Shown here piece after piece: positions 1 through 5,079 of a stretch of 5,570 nt of DNA; the first letter of the stretch is position 1, and every line of letters begins with the position of its first letter. The stretch comes from an uncultured Clostridium sp. (GTDB lineage Bacteria > Bacillota > Clostridia > TANB77 > CAG-508), in the NCBI GenBank assembly GCA_946497585.1, contig CAMMLF010000108.1, positions 1-5,570 on the forward strand. Direction: 5' to 3'. The notes below the pieces were generated by a model, which was not told the DNA's origin, did not search any database, and saw only the letters and a program-made list of their open reading frames with translations. The translations under genes and the position numbers were made by a program.

Positions 1-90
1 AAAATTGGTATTGGAGGAGTAGAATTTGCATTATACTCTTATGAATTTGACAAAATCACAGGTTACTATAAAACAGATGTAAATCGGTGA
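1..90 (+). pseudogene. Upstream fragment of the frameshifted Cna_B-type surface protein, running off the left edge
   Basis: Reading from base 1 gives 29 codons and then TGA at 88-90. The peptide includes GVEFALYSYEFDKITGYYKT and then DVNR. This is the first half of a prealbumin-like Cna_B/SpaA domain: the GVEFALY strand, then the KTDVNG turn seen in later repeats as TNKNGEAIT. The fold continues without a gap in another frame from base 83 (IGEIHIEGLRTGEWALIEQ). Dropping the single C at 85 restores DVN-GEIHIEGLRTGEWAL, so this piece and the next feature are almost certainly one gene. The true start lies before the window. A sequencing or assembly error is as likely as a real mutation. Confidence 0.75.
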
Positions 91-106
91 AATTCATATA
101 GAAGGC

Positions 107-1357
107 TTGAGAACTGGCGAGTGGGCATTGATAGAACAAAATACAAATAAATGGTATAACCTAAATGATGAGCCAGTAGATATAGAAATAGAATGGAACG
201 AAACAACAAATACAACAGTAGAAAATGAACTTAAAAAATCACAAGTAAGAGTAATTAAAGTAGATAAAGATAATCACGAAATTAAACTTGCAAATGTAGA
301 ATTTGAAGTTCTTGACGAAGATGGAAATGTACTTGAAACTATAAAAACAAATAAAAATGGAGAGGCAATTACTTCTCGTTACCCTGTAAGAGATTTTGAA
401 AAATTATCTTTAAGAGAAACAGTTACAAATGAGAAGTATGTGCTTGATGATAAGATCCATACAGTCGAATTAGAAGAAAATGAAATTGTTGATTATGTAT
501 TTGAAAATCAAAAAATTGAAGGACAAGTAAAAGTAATAAAAACAGCAGAAGAAGATAATAAAATAAATGGAGATAAAGCAGGAACACCAATTCCAAATGT
601 ATCTTTTGGAGTATATGATGAAAACAAAAACTTCATTGAAAAAATTACAACAGGCAATGATGGTATCGCCATTACAAGTAAACTTGAAAAAGGAATTTAT
701 TATCTAAAAGAATTAGAGGGAGAAACTGGAGAATGGTATCAGTTAAATGAAAATGAATTTTCAGCAGAAATCAAAAAACATGGAGAAATTGTTGAATTAA
801 ATATTACTAATAAACCAGACAATCCTGAAATTGATGTTGAAAAAGAAGGAATAATTCAAACAACAGCAAATCAAGAAATTAAATATGACTTTAAAATTCA
901 AAATACAGGAAATGTACCTTTGGATAATTTTACATGGTATGACTTTTTACCAACTGATTATGTAACAGCTACTAAACTTGTAACAGGAACATATAATCAA
1001 GACTTGAATTATGCAATTTACTATAAAACAAATAAAAATGACTATCGCTTATTAAGAGATAATCTAAATACACAAGTAAATAACTATATTGATTTTTCAA
1101 ATCTTGAATTAGAAGAAGATGAGTATGTAACTGAATTTAAAGCAATTTTTGGAACTGTTGATGTAGGATTTACATCAGTTGAAAGTCCACAATTATTTGT
1201 TAAGGTAAAATCTACAGTAAAAAATGATGATACATTTACAAACAAAATAAAAGTTGATGGATATCATAAAACATACTATGTATGGGATGAAGACGATCAT
1301 ACTACAAAAGTATATGAGAAAAAATTAGAAGTTAAACTACCACGAACAGGTTGTTAA
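107..1357 (+). CDS. Cna_B/SpaA-domain cell-surface protein, C-terminal part, ending in LPRTG-C
   Basis: This is the C-terminal part of a Gram-positive surface protein, probably an adhesin or pilin-like stalk. The first possible start codon is TTG at 107, but homology starts in this frame at 83 and the real gene begins upstream, so 107 is not a natural start. Numbering from 107, residues 1-40 finish one Cna_B domain. Residues 43-134 form a second (Lys51 in VRVIKVDKD, Glu103 in SLRET) and 135-236 a third (Lys144 in VKVIKT, Glu201 in YLKELE). These Lys/Glu pairs sit where self-forming isopeptide bonds occur in the family. Residues about 237-407 resemble a DUF11-like beta-sandwich (KYDFKIQNTGNVPLDNF). 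The protein ends KLPRTGC: the sortase-like LPXTG motif is present, but the hydrophobic segment and basic tail that normally follow are missing. The signal peptide would lie outside the window. It is the first gene of the visible operon. Confidence 0.85.
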   Translation: MRTGEWALIEQNTNKWYNLNDEPVDIEIEWNETTNTTVENELKKSQVRVIKVDKDNHEIKLANVEFEVLDEDGNVLETIKTNKNGEAITSRYPVRDFEKLSLRETVTNEKYVLDDKIHTVELEENEIVDYVFENQKIEGQVKVIKTAEEDNKINGDKAGTPIPNVSFGVYDENKNFIEKITTGNDGIAITSKLEKGIYYLKELEGETGEWYQLNENEFSAEIKKHGEIVELNITNKPDNPEIDVEKEGIIQTTANQEIKYDFKIQNTGNVPLDNFTWYDFLPTDYVTATKLVTGTYNQDLNYAIYYKTNKNDYRLLRDNLNTQVNNYIDFSNLELEEDEYVTEFKAIFGTVDVGFTSVESPQLFVKVKSTVKNDDTFTNKIKVDGYHKTYYVWDEDDHTTKVYEKKLEVKLPRTGC

Positions 1358-1365
1358 AAAATTGT

Positions 1366-1393
1366 GGAGAGTTCAGGTGTGAACTCTCCTTTT
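1366..1393 (+). terminator. Intercistronic hairpin with short T tract (weak terminator or attenuator)
   Basis: A perfect 9-bp stem, GGAGAGTTC (1366-1374) with GAACTCTCC (1381-1389), closes a 6-base loop and is followed by TTTT (1390-1393). It lies 8 bases after the surface-protein stop and just before the SD of the next gene. The T tract is short, so partial termination or 3'-end protection is more likely than full termination. CCTTT (1388-1392) can instead pair with AAAGG of the following SD (1397-1401), so the two folds exclude each other. Confidence 0.6.
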
Positions 1394-1407
1394 AAGAAAG
1401 GATGAAA

Positions 1408-2025
1408 ATGGATAAAACAAAATTAAATAAAATGGAAGAATTAGATGCAAAAATTGAAAAAATAAATTATGACTTATTAGGTTTAGAAAGCAGAAAAAAA
1501 GAAATAGAAGAAAAGAAATTTGCAAAGCAACAGGAGATTGAAAAACAGGAAGAAGAAAAGAAAAATATACTTGCTAAAACTGATAAAATGAATAAATTAC
1601 AAAAAATTATTTATGTTGTATTTGCATTGAAAAATGATTTAAAACAAGTTGAATTATTGAATGCTAAAATTGAAGAAAATAGAAAAGAAAAAGATAACAT
1701 TCAAAATAAAATAGATATTCAAAATAACTTATATGCAGAAACAATAAAGGAAAAAGAAAAGTATATAGAGCAAAGAAGAGAGTTATATATAGAAAAATCG
1801 AATACATTACAAGAACAAGAAAAGCAAGAAAAGACAGAAGTGTTGAATCATCCACAGGATTTAGTAAAAATTCACCAAATTGCAAAACAATATAAAAATA
1901 GTAAGATTATGTCAAAAGTAGCACAGACAATTGAAAATGAAATAAATAAGTTTTTCAAAGATAAAGAAGATACAAAAGTAACAACTAATAAAAAAGTAGC
2001 AGAAGAACAAGACGAAATGGAGTAA
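1408..2025 (+). CDS. Coiled-coil protein of unknown function (205 aa)
   Basis: I do not recognise a family. The protein is Lys/Glu/Gln-rich and almost entirely helical. Heptad-like stretches run over about residues 5-60 and 75-145, interrupted by a short hydrophobic patch (KIIYVVFAL, about 66-74) that is too short and too near charged residues for a confident membrane span. The C-terminal part (about 147-185, HPQDLVKIHQIAKQYKNSK) is less coiled and may be a small globular domain. The end is EEQDEME. No signal peptide is seen, so it is probably cytoplasmic and could be a structural or scaffold partner. I chose ATG at 1408 because the SD AAGAAAGG (1394-1401) is 6 bases upstream; the ATG at 1402 touches the SD. 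It lies between the surface protein and the ArdC-like gene in the same apparent operon. Confidence 0.85.
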   Translation: MDKTKLNKMEELDAKIEKINYDLLGLESRKKEIEEKKFAKQQEIEKQEEEKKNILAKTDKMNKLQKIIYVVFALKNDLKQVELLNAKIEENRKEKDNIQNKIDIQNNLYAETIKEKEKYIEQRRELYIEKSNTLQEQEKQEKTEVLNHPQDLVKIHQIAKQYKNSKIMSKVAQTIENEINKFFKDKEDTKVTTNKKVAEEQDEME

Positions 2026-2040
2026 GCTCCATATAAGGAG
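2017..2040 (+). promoter_or_regulatory. Stop-codon hairpin with alternative pairing to the next Shine-Dalgarno
   Basis: ATGGAG (2017-2022) pairs with CTCCAT (2027-2032) around a TAAG loop that contains most of the stop codon. CTCC (2027-2030) is also complementary to GGAG (2037-2040) of the next SD (AAGGAG, 2035-2040). A ribosome finishing the upstream gene would disrupt the first stem and change which pairing forms, so this could tune translation of the frame starting at 2047. The pairings are seen in the sequence; the regulatory role is inference. Confidence 0.4.
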
Positions 2041-2046
2041 ATAACA

Positions 2047-2235
2047 TTGAAACAAGTAGTAAAAATAATCAGAAAAGGCAATACAGGATACAAAAAGATA
2101 TATTCTATTATAAAACCAAATAATAAAGTTTCTAAAAGCAAGAAATTAAAAATAAAGAAAGTAGGTGATTGCGATAGAAGAAGATGTGCAAAAACTAATA
2201 GAAAGTACAGATATAATGGCAAAAGAAACATTTGA
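2047..2235 (+). CDS. Small basic ORF with TTG start, or the out-of-frame N terminus of the ArdC-like gene
   Basis: A good SD (AAGGAG, 2035-2040) stands 6 bases before TTG at 2047, opening a 62-codon frame. The first 40 residues are Lys-rich (MKQVVKIIRKGNTGYKKIYS, then more Lys and VGD). The last 22 (from CDRRRCAK) overlap the start of the ArdC-like gene in another frame and look like out-of-frame translation. Two readings are possible. It may be a separate short basic protein whose translation carries ribosomes into the 2165 start. Or it may be the real N terminus of the ArdC-like protein, joined by a +1 shift near 2164-2180, whether programmed, mutational or a sequence error. In the second reading residues 41-62 would not exist. 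I know no family for the basic part. Confidence 0.4.
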   Translation: MKQVVKIIRKGNTGYKKIYSIIKPNNKVSKSKKLKIKKVGDCDRRRCAKTNRKYRYNGKRNI

Positions 2236-2905
2236 AGATTCCAAAAAGATGAGAGAGTTTTTAAAAACACTTTCTGATATGTACAACACAAGTTATAATA
2301 ACATTCTATTACTAAAATCTCAAAGGGAAAATATTAACTTTGTTGCTAGTAAAGAAGATTTTGAAAAGTATAAATATAATGTTAAAGAAGGAGAAAAGCC
2401 ACTTAAAATCATTAAAAGAATAAAAACAGAAGAAGGTGTAAAATTTAAAGTAGCAGAGGTATTTGATATATCACAAACAGATGCTATAAGAAATAAAAAG
2501 GTATATGAAAAAGAATACATAGATAAAATGCTAAAAGGTATGTGTGAAAGAAGAGGATTATATTATGATCCAAATAATCAAATGCTAAATATAGAATCTA
2601 TTGTAGGCGATATTAGTCAAAACACAAGACAAAGAAATAACTTAAAATATGATGTAGACAAGTATGCAAGTCAAAGTCAAGTAGAAGTAAATGCAACTAT
2701 ATTTGTAGTAGCAAAGAAATTAGGTATCAATACTCGAAATTATAATCTAAAAGATGTATGCCAATGGGGAATTGATAAAGATACAAAAACTTTAAAAGAA
2801 AGTTTAAAGTATATGCAAAAATTTACAAATTATTTTGTAAAGGATTTTGAATCACAAGAAAAAATAAATAAAATAGAAAAACAAGAACAGGAAGAAATGG
2901 AATAA
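2165..2905 (+). CDS. ArdC/LtrC-like ssDNA-binding protein, metallopeptidase half degenerate
   Basis: Residues 8-106 match the ArdC N-terminal ssDNA-binding domain as I know it: a helix with YNTSYNNILLL (40-50), then YNVKEGEKPLKII (71-83) and FKVAEVFDISQT (94-105). The C-terminal part (about 110-225) keeps the layout of the ArdC zincin-like domain, including VEVNATIFVVAKKLGINT (173-190), CQWGIDKD and a final helix. It has no HExxH motif, and the usual downstream zinc-binding Glu appears to be Asn176. It should therefore bind DNA but not cleave protein. Family members are carried by plasmids and conjugative elements, where ArdC protects incoming ssDNA or blocks restriction. The GTG start at 2165 has only a weak SD and follows an in-frame TAG (2162-2164), so expression probably depends on the overlapping frame at 2047. 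An internal ATG at 2216 would cut into the first helix. The protein ends QEQEEME. Confidence 0.75.
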   Translation: MIAIEEDVQKLIESTDIMAKETFEDSKKMREFLKTLSDMYNTSYNNILLLKSQRENINFVASKEDFEKYKYNVKEGEKPLKIIKRIKTEEGVKFKVAEVFDISQTDAIRNKKVYEKEYIDKMLKGMCERRGLYYDPNNQMLNIESIVGDISQNTRQRNNLKYDVDKYASQSQVEVNATIFVVAKKLGINTRNYNLKDVCQWGIDKDTKTLKESLKYMQKFTNYFVKDFESQEKINKIEKQEQEEME

Positions 2906-2930
2906 AGAGTTTCGTTTCAGAAAGGACATG

Positions 2931-3053
2931 ATGGGAGAAAAATTTACAATTAATATGACAAAAGAAGAAATGTTACGATATTATGCTAATAAAATTGTTG
3001 AAGATGGAATAAAAAGTTGTTCAGAATTCAATACAATTTTGTTAAAAATATAA
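2931..3053 (+). CDS. Small hypothetical protein (40 aa)
   Basis: This short frame, MGEKFTINMTKEEMLRYYAN and then KIVEDGIKSCSEFNTILLKI, has an SD (AGAAAGG, 2919-2925) 5 bases before ATG at 2931. The ATG at 2928 is too close to the SD. It lies 25 bases after the ArdC-like stop, and its SD resembles that of the 1408 gene. The sequence looks like one short strand followed by an amphipathic helix, with no signal peptide or membrane segment. It is probably the last gene of the operon or a small accessory protein. It could instead be the truncated 5' end of a longer gene lost where the nuclease cassette begins, since the coding signal stops just before the inverted repeat at 3055. Confidence 0.55.
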   Translation: MGEKFTINMTKEEMLRYYANKIVEDGIKSCSEFNTILLKI

Positions 3054-3054
3054 T

Positions 3055-3120
3055 TAGCATAAACGAAAAAAAGCCCTTTATAATGTAACAGTTTGTTGAT
3101 AATTAATACAATTTATGCTA
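3055..3120. repeat. 9-bp inverted repeat flanking the nuclease promoter region
   Basis: TAGCATAAA (3055-3063) and TTTATGCTA (3112-3120) are perfect inverted copies separated by 48 bases. The right copy lies between the candidate -35 and -10 of the nuclease gene. No T tract follows, so it is not a normal terminator. It could be a two-half-site operator allowing looping, or a leftover of a recombination boundary. Confidence 0.45.
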
Positions 3121-3127
3121 GTATAAT
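3096..3127 (+). promoter_or_regulatory. Candidate promoter of the nuclease gene
   Basis: A consensus -10 TATAAT (3122-3127) lies about 60 bases before the start codon. The best -35 is TTGATA (3096-3101), but the spacer is 20 bases, longer than usual. TAGTAT (3119-3124) would give a 17-base spacer with a poorer -10. The right arm of the inverted repeat sits inside the spacer, which could make this promoter repressible. Confidence 0.5.
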
Positions 3128-3188
3128 ATGAAGTTATATAAAGTTAATAAGCTGTTATAGAAGAAAAAGAAATAAGGGAGATATAATA

Positions 3189-4136
3189 ATGGATGAAATA
3201 AAAACAGAGGGTATAGGACATGAAATAAGAATGTTATGTAAGTCACTAAAAACATCAAGACCAGAACAGTATATATATACTTATATTAAAGAGCTTTTTT
3301 CAACTGCTGTAAGAGGAAAACAATTTGATTGGATGTATAATTCGGAGTTTGATATTTTTATTCCTGAATTGAATTTGGCAATTGAATATGATGGTTTCCA
3401 TTGGCATGATGAAAAGGAATTTAGAGAACTCGATAAAAATAAATTAGCAAAGAAACATAATATTACAATATTTAGAATTAGAGAGGTTGGATTAAAAGAG
3501 CCCAAATGTGATTATTATTCATATAATTATAATAAAACATATACTAATATTGATGAAGCTATTAATGCGATTATTGACTTTATTAATAAAAAATATGATA
3601 AAAACATTAAAAGAATAAAAGAATTTGATTTTAATGCTATAAGACTAAAAACATTAGAAAATTTAAGAGAACAAAAAAAAGAACAAAGTATAATAGGAGT
3701 TTGGAAAGAACTTGAAGAGTATTGGGACTATGAGAAAAATAAGGATATTAAGCCAGAAGATATAAGACCTACTTCAAAAAATATTTATGATGCTATATGC
3801 CCTTATTGTAATGCAAATGTAAAATTTAAACCACACTTATCCTATTATTATTATGGAAGGTATTCATTCACTCCACATATTTGTAAAGAATTAGATAATT
3901 ATTGCATTTCATTAATAGAAAAAAAGTGTAAAAATGGCAAATTTGGATTATCTATGGATAATTTAGATGATAGAAGAATTAAAGATTGGCTAATTAGATT
4001 TGCTAAACATGGAGTAATTTTTACGACAATAAGAGATGTCAATGTTTTCAATAATATAGAAAAGAAAATAGGCTTTAAAATAGATTATAAAAATTTGTAT
4101 AATAAGAAAATTGCAAGAGCTAAAGATTTAGGTTAA
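3189..4136 (+). CDS. Vsr-like PD-(D/E)XK nuclease with DUF4379-like zinc ribbon (315 aa)
   Basis: This is a probable DNA endonuclease. Residues about 24-102 read as a Vsr/DUF559-type nuclease core: Glu26 in RPEQYIYTYI, Asp55 in FDIFIPELNLAIEYDGFHWH (54-73), Glu66 and Asp68, then LDKNKLAKKHNITIFRIRE (81-99). Residues 172-207 match the DUF4379-type zinc-ribbon pattern (W..YWDYEKN.DIKPEDIRPTS followed by CPYC). Cys204 and Cys207 are clear ligands. The usual second CxxC is replaced by HIC (His230, Cys232), with Cys239 nearby. The C-terminal 75 residues are unassigned. The ATG at 3189 has a strong SD (AAGGGAG, 3174-3180) 8 bases upstream. It has its own promoter and terminator and no methyltransferase next to it, so it may act as a solitary nuclease in defence, element competition or mismatch-type repair. 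The target is unknown. A homing-type or purely regulatory role cannot be excluded. Confidence 0.8.
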   Translation: MDEIKTEGIGHEIRMLCKSLKTSRPEQYIYTYIKELFSTAVRGKQFDWMYNSEFDIFIPELNLAIEYDGFHWHDEKEFRELDKNKLAKKHNITIFRIREVGLKEPKCDYYSYNYNKTYTNIDEAINAIIDFINKKYDKNIKRIKEFDFNAIRLKTLENLREQKKEQSIIGVWKELEEYWDYEKNKDIKPEDIRPTSKNIYDAICPYCNANVKFKPHLSYYYYGRYSFTPHICKELDNYCISLIEKKCKNGKFGLSMDNLDDRRIKDWLIRFAKHGVIFTTIRDVNVFNNIEKKIGFKIDYKNLYNKKIARAKDLG

Positions 4137-4194
4137 AAATAATAAAAGAAAGTATTAGTTATCCATAAGAAAAAGCATAAAGAATTAGGCTATA

Positions 4195-4225
4195 AAAAAC
4201 TCTAGTTATAAGCTAGAGTTTTTTT
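4195..4225 (+). terminator. Strong intrinsic terminator after the nuclease gene
   Basis: AAAAACTCTAG (4195-4205) pairs with CTAGAGTTTTT (4213-4223) around a 7-base loop, followed by a T tract through 4225. The A run on the left arm means it could also stop transcription arriving on the minus strand. It ends the nuclease transcript 59 bases after the stop codon. Confidence 0.9.
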
Positions 4226-4284
4226 GTTGCCAAAATTAAATAGAATAAACGAGAGATGCCATAAACTCGTTTCAAAATAAAAAA

Positions 4285-4314
4285 GTGACAGGTGTTATGA
4301 GCCGATGCTATAAA
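4285..4314 (+). promoter_or_regulatory. Candidate promoter with extended -10 for the Cys-rich small-ORF unit
   Basis: GTGACA (4285-4290) and TATAAA (4309-4314) are each one base off consensus and separated by 18 bases. TG at 4306-4307 makes an extended -10. Transcription would start near 4321, giving a leader of about 100 bases before the ATG at 4419. Confidence 0.55.
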
Positions 4315-4328
4315 GTTCATTCGTATTC

Positions 4329-4385
4329 GTGTAAACGGTCTATTTACACAAAATGCGTAAGTGAGATTTTGTAACATATACTCAC
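4329..4385 (+). ncRNA. Structured leader: hairpin plus H-type pseudoknot candidate
   Basis: GTGTAAA (4329-4335) pairs with TTTACAC (4343-4349) around a 7-base loop. Directly after it, ACAAAAT (4348-4354) pairs with ATTTTGT (4366-4372). Within that loop, GTGAG (4361-4365) is complementary to CTCAC (4381-4385). The second and third pairings form an H-type pseudoknot with loops of 6, 0 and 8 bases over stems of 7 and 5 bp, which is sterically reasonable. Two bases are shared with the first hairpin. The element ends 17 bases before the SD of the Cys-rich ORF, where it could control translation. It matches no riboswitch class I can name. Confidence 0.4.
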
Positions 4386-4418
4386 AATAAAAAAAGAGTT
4401 TCAGGAGGCAAAACTTGT

Positions 4419-4520
4419 ATGAGGATATGTAGGTGTAAAAAGTGTGGGCAAGGATGCACAATATTTGAAAAAATAGCACCTGCAGTAGATTTTATAAATC
4501 TACATACTAGACTATCATAA
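4419..4520 (+). CDS. Tiny Cys-rich protein (33 aa)
   Basis: A consensus SD (AGGAGG, 4403-4408) stands 10 bases before ATG at 4419. The peptide is MRICRCKKCGQGCTIFEKIA and then PAVDFINLHTRLS. Four cysteines in a CxCxxCxxxC pattern (residues 4, 6, 9, 13) fall in a basic N-terminal third. This could bind a metal or form a mini zinc finger, but I recognise no family. A promoter and structured leader lie upstream and a terminator 31 bases downstream, so it looks like a complete one-gene unit. The spacing from the SD is slightly long. The alternative is that the whole unit is a noncoding RNA in which the frame is accidental. Confidence 0.5.
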   Translation: MRICRCKKCGQGCTIFEKIAPAVDFINLHTRLS

Positions 4521-4551
4521 TTGAAAGCGACGGAATGAGGGGTTTCTATTA

Positions 4552-4595
4552 GATGTATTATTTTTAACACAATGGGGATAATACATCAATTTTTT
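4552..4595 (+). terminator. Intrinsic terminator of the Cys-rich ORF / leader RNA unit
   Basis: GATGTATTAT (4552-4561) pairs perfectly with ATAATACATC (4578-4587), enclosing 16 bases. ATT (4548-4550) and AAT (4588-4590) can add three pairs past a bulged A. A T run (4590-4595) follows. The stem is AT-rich, so it may be moderate in strength. Confidence 0.65.
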
Positions 4596-4645
4596 GCTCT
4601 AAAATTTCAGGGTTTCAACTTTTTAGGAAAGATTTAAGAAAAGTG

Positions 4646-4674
4646 TTGACAAGTATTTGGAACAGAGTTAACAT
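4646..4674 (+). promoter_or_regulatory. Promoter of the two-gene small-protein operon
   Basis: A perfect -35 TTGACA (4646-4651) and -10 TAACAT (4669-4674) are separated by 17 bases. The -10 overlaps a GTTAAC palindrome (4667-4672). Transcription should start about 7 bases later, giving a short leader of about 20 bases before the ATG at 4704. Confidence 0.7.
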
Positions 4675-4703
4675 CACACAAACTTAAGAGAGGGGTGATA
4701 TTA

Positions 4704-5057
4704 ATGAGAAGACTTGTAATTATTGATCAAGATGGAAATACAGAAGAAAATAACATCATAGAAAAATTATTTTCAATAAGAGAAGAAGAAATTGAAAGAC
4801 CATCTCCAGTAAGAAATCAATATATAAAAGAAAATAATTTGAAAGATGTAACACATGATATGATTATTGATGAAATTGAGCAAAATATTAATCTTGATGA
4901 AGAGGCAAAGCAAAAGATTTTAGATATGTTAGAAAAATTATTGGAAAACAGAGCGAGAATTCAATCATTTGATTGCAAAGTTTACTATAAAGCAGGAGTT
5001 AATGACATTATAGATATAATTTTTAGTAAATCACAAATTTTTAATAATAAAGATTGA
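4704..5057 (+). CDS. Small acidic hypothetical protein (117 aa)
   Basis: I do not recognise this protein with confidence. It starts with a short strand (MRRLVIIDQDG) and then is mostly helical: IIEKLFSIREEEIERPSPV, LDEEAKQKILDMLEKLLENR, and a last helix in YYKAGVNDIIDIIF. An N-terminal LxxL segment, a central charged helix pair and a Y-x-x-G-V motif near the end loosely recall small DUF6809-type proteins of Firmicutes; this is a weak resemblance. The ATG at 4704 is preferred because AGGGG (4691-4695) sits 8 bases upstream; a GTG at 4695 would lie within the SD. It is the first gene of a two-gene operon and the stop is TGA. No signal peptide or membrane segment is seen. Confidence 0.8.
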   Translation: MRRLVIIDQDGNTEENNIIEKLFSIREEEIERPSPVRNQYIKENNLKDVTHDMIIDEIEQNINLDEEAKQKILDMLEKLLENRARIQSFDCKVYYKAGVNDIIDIIFSKSQIFNNKD

Positions 5058-5079
5058 GATTAGTGAGAGGTGAATATCA

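Noticed and set aside
88..90. TGA read as tryptophan (alternative genetic code)
   Set aside because: Reading through TGA at 88-90 stays in the wrong frame for the fold, whereas a one-base shift restores it. Tryptophans in the genes use TGG, and a TGA stop fits at 5055-5057.
1402..1407. ATG at 1402 as the start of the coiled-coil gene
   Set aside because: It directly abuts the SD (1394-1401); the ATG at 1408 has normal spacing.
1664..2291. Two minus-strand open frames (1664-1885 and 1872-2291) rich in Leu/Phe/Tyr
   Set aside because: They are antisense to well-supported Lys/Glu-rich genes. The hydrophobic composition is what the complement of AAA/GAA codons gives, and there is no SD.
2320..2520. 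Minus-strand open frame inside the ArdC-like gene
   Set aside because: It is antisense to conserved domain sequence, has no SD and no plausible protein content.
3281..3505. Minus-strand open frame inside the nuclease gene
   Set aside because: It overlaps the conserved nuclease core on the opposite strand and has no start signals.
4247..4272. Hairpin AAACGAG/CTCGTTT upstream of the small Cys-rich unit
   Set aside because: It is a 7-bp stem with a 12-base loop, has no T tract on the plus strand and lies outside the predicted transcript, so I give it no role.
4213..4570. Two minus-strand frames (4213-4479 and 4382-4570) in the gap after the nuclease
   Set aside because: Both lack a convincing SD, overlap each other, and one runs through the terminator stem. 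The plus strand here has promoter, SD and terminator signals that explain the region better.
4695..4703. GTG at 4695 as the start of the 117-aa protein
   Set aside because: It lies within the SD itself; the ATG at 4704 is correctly spaced.
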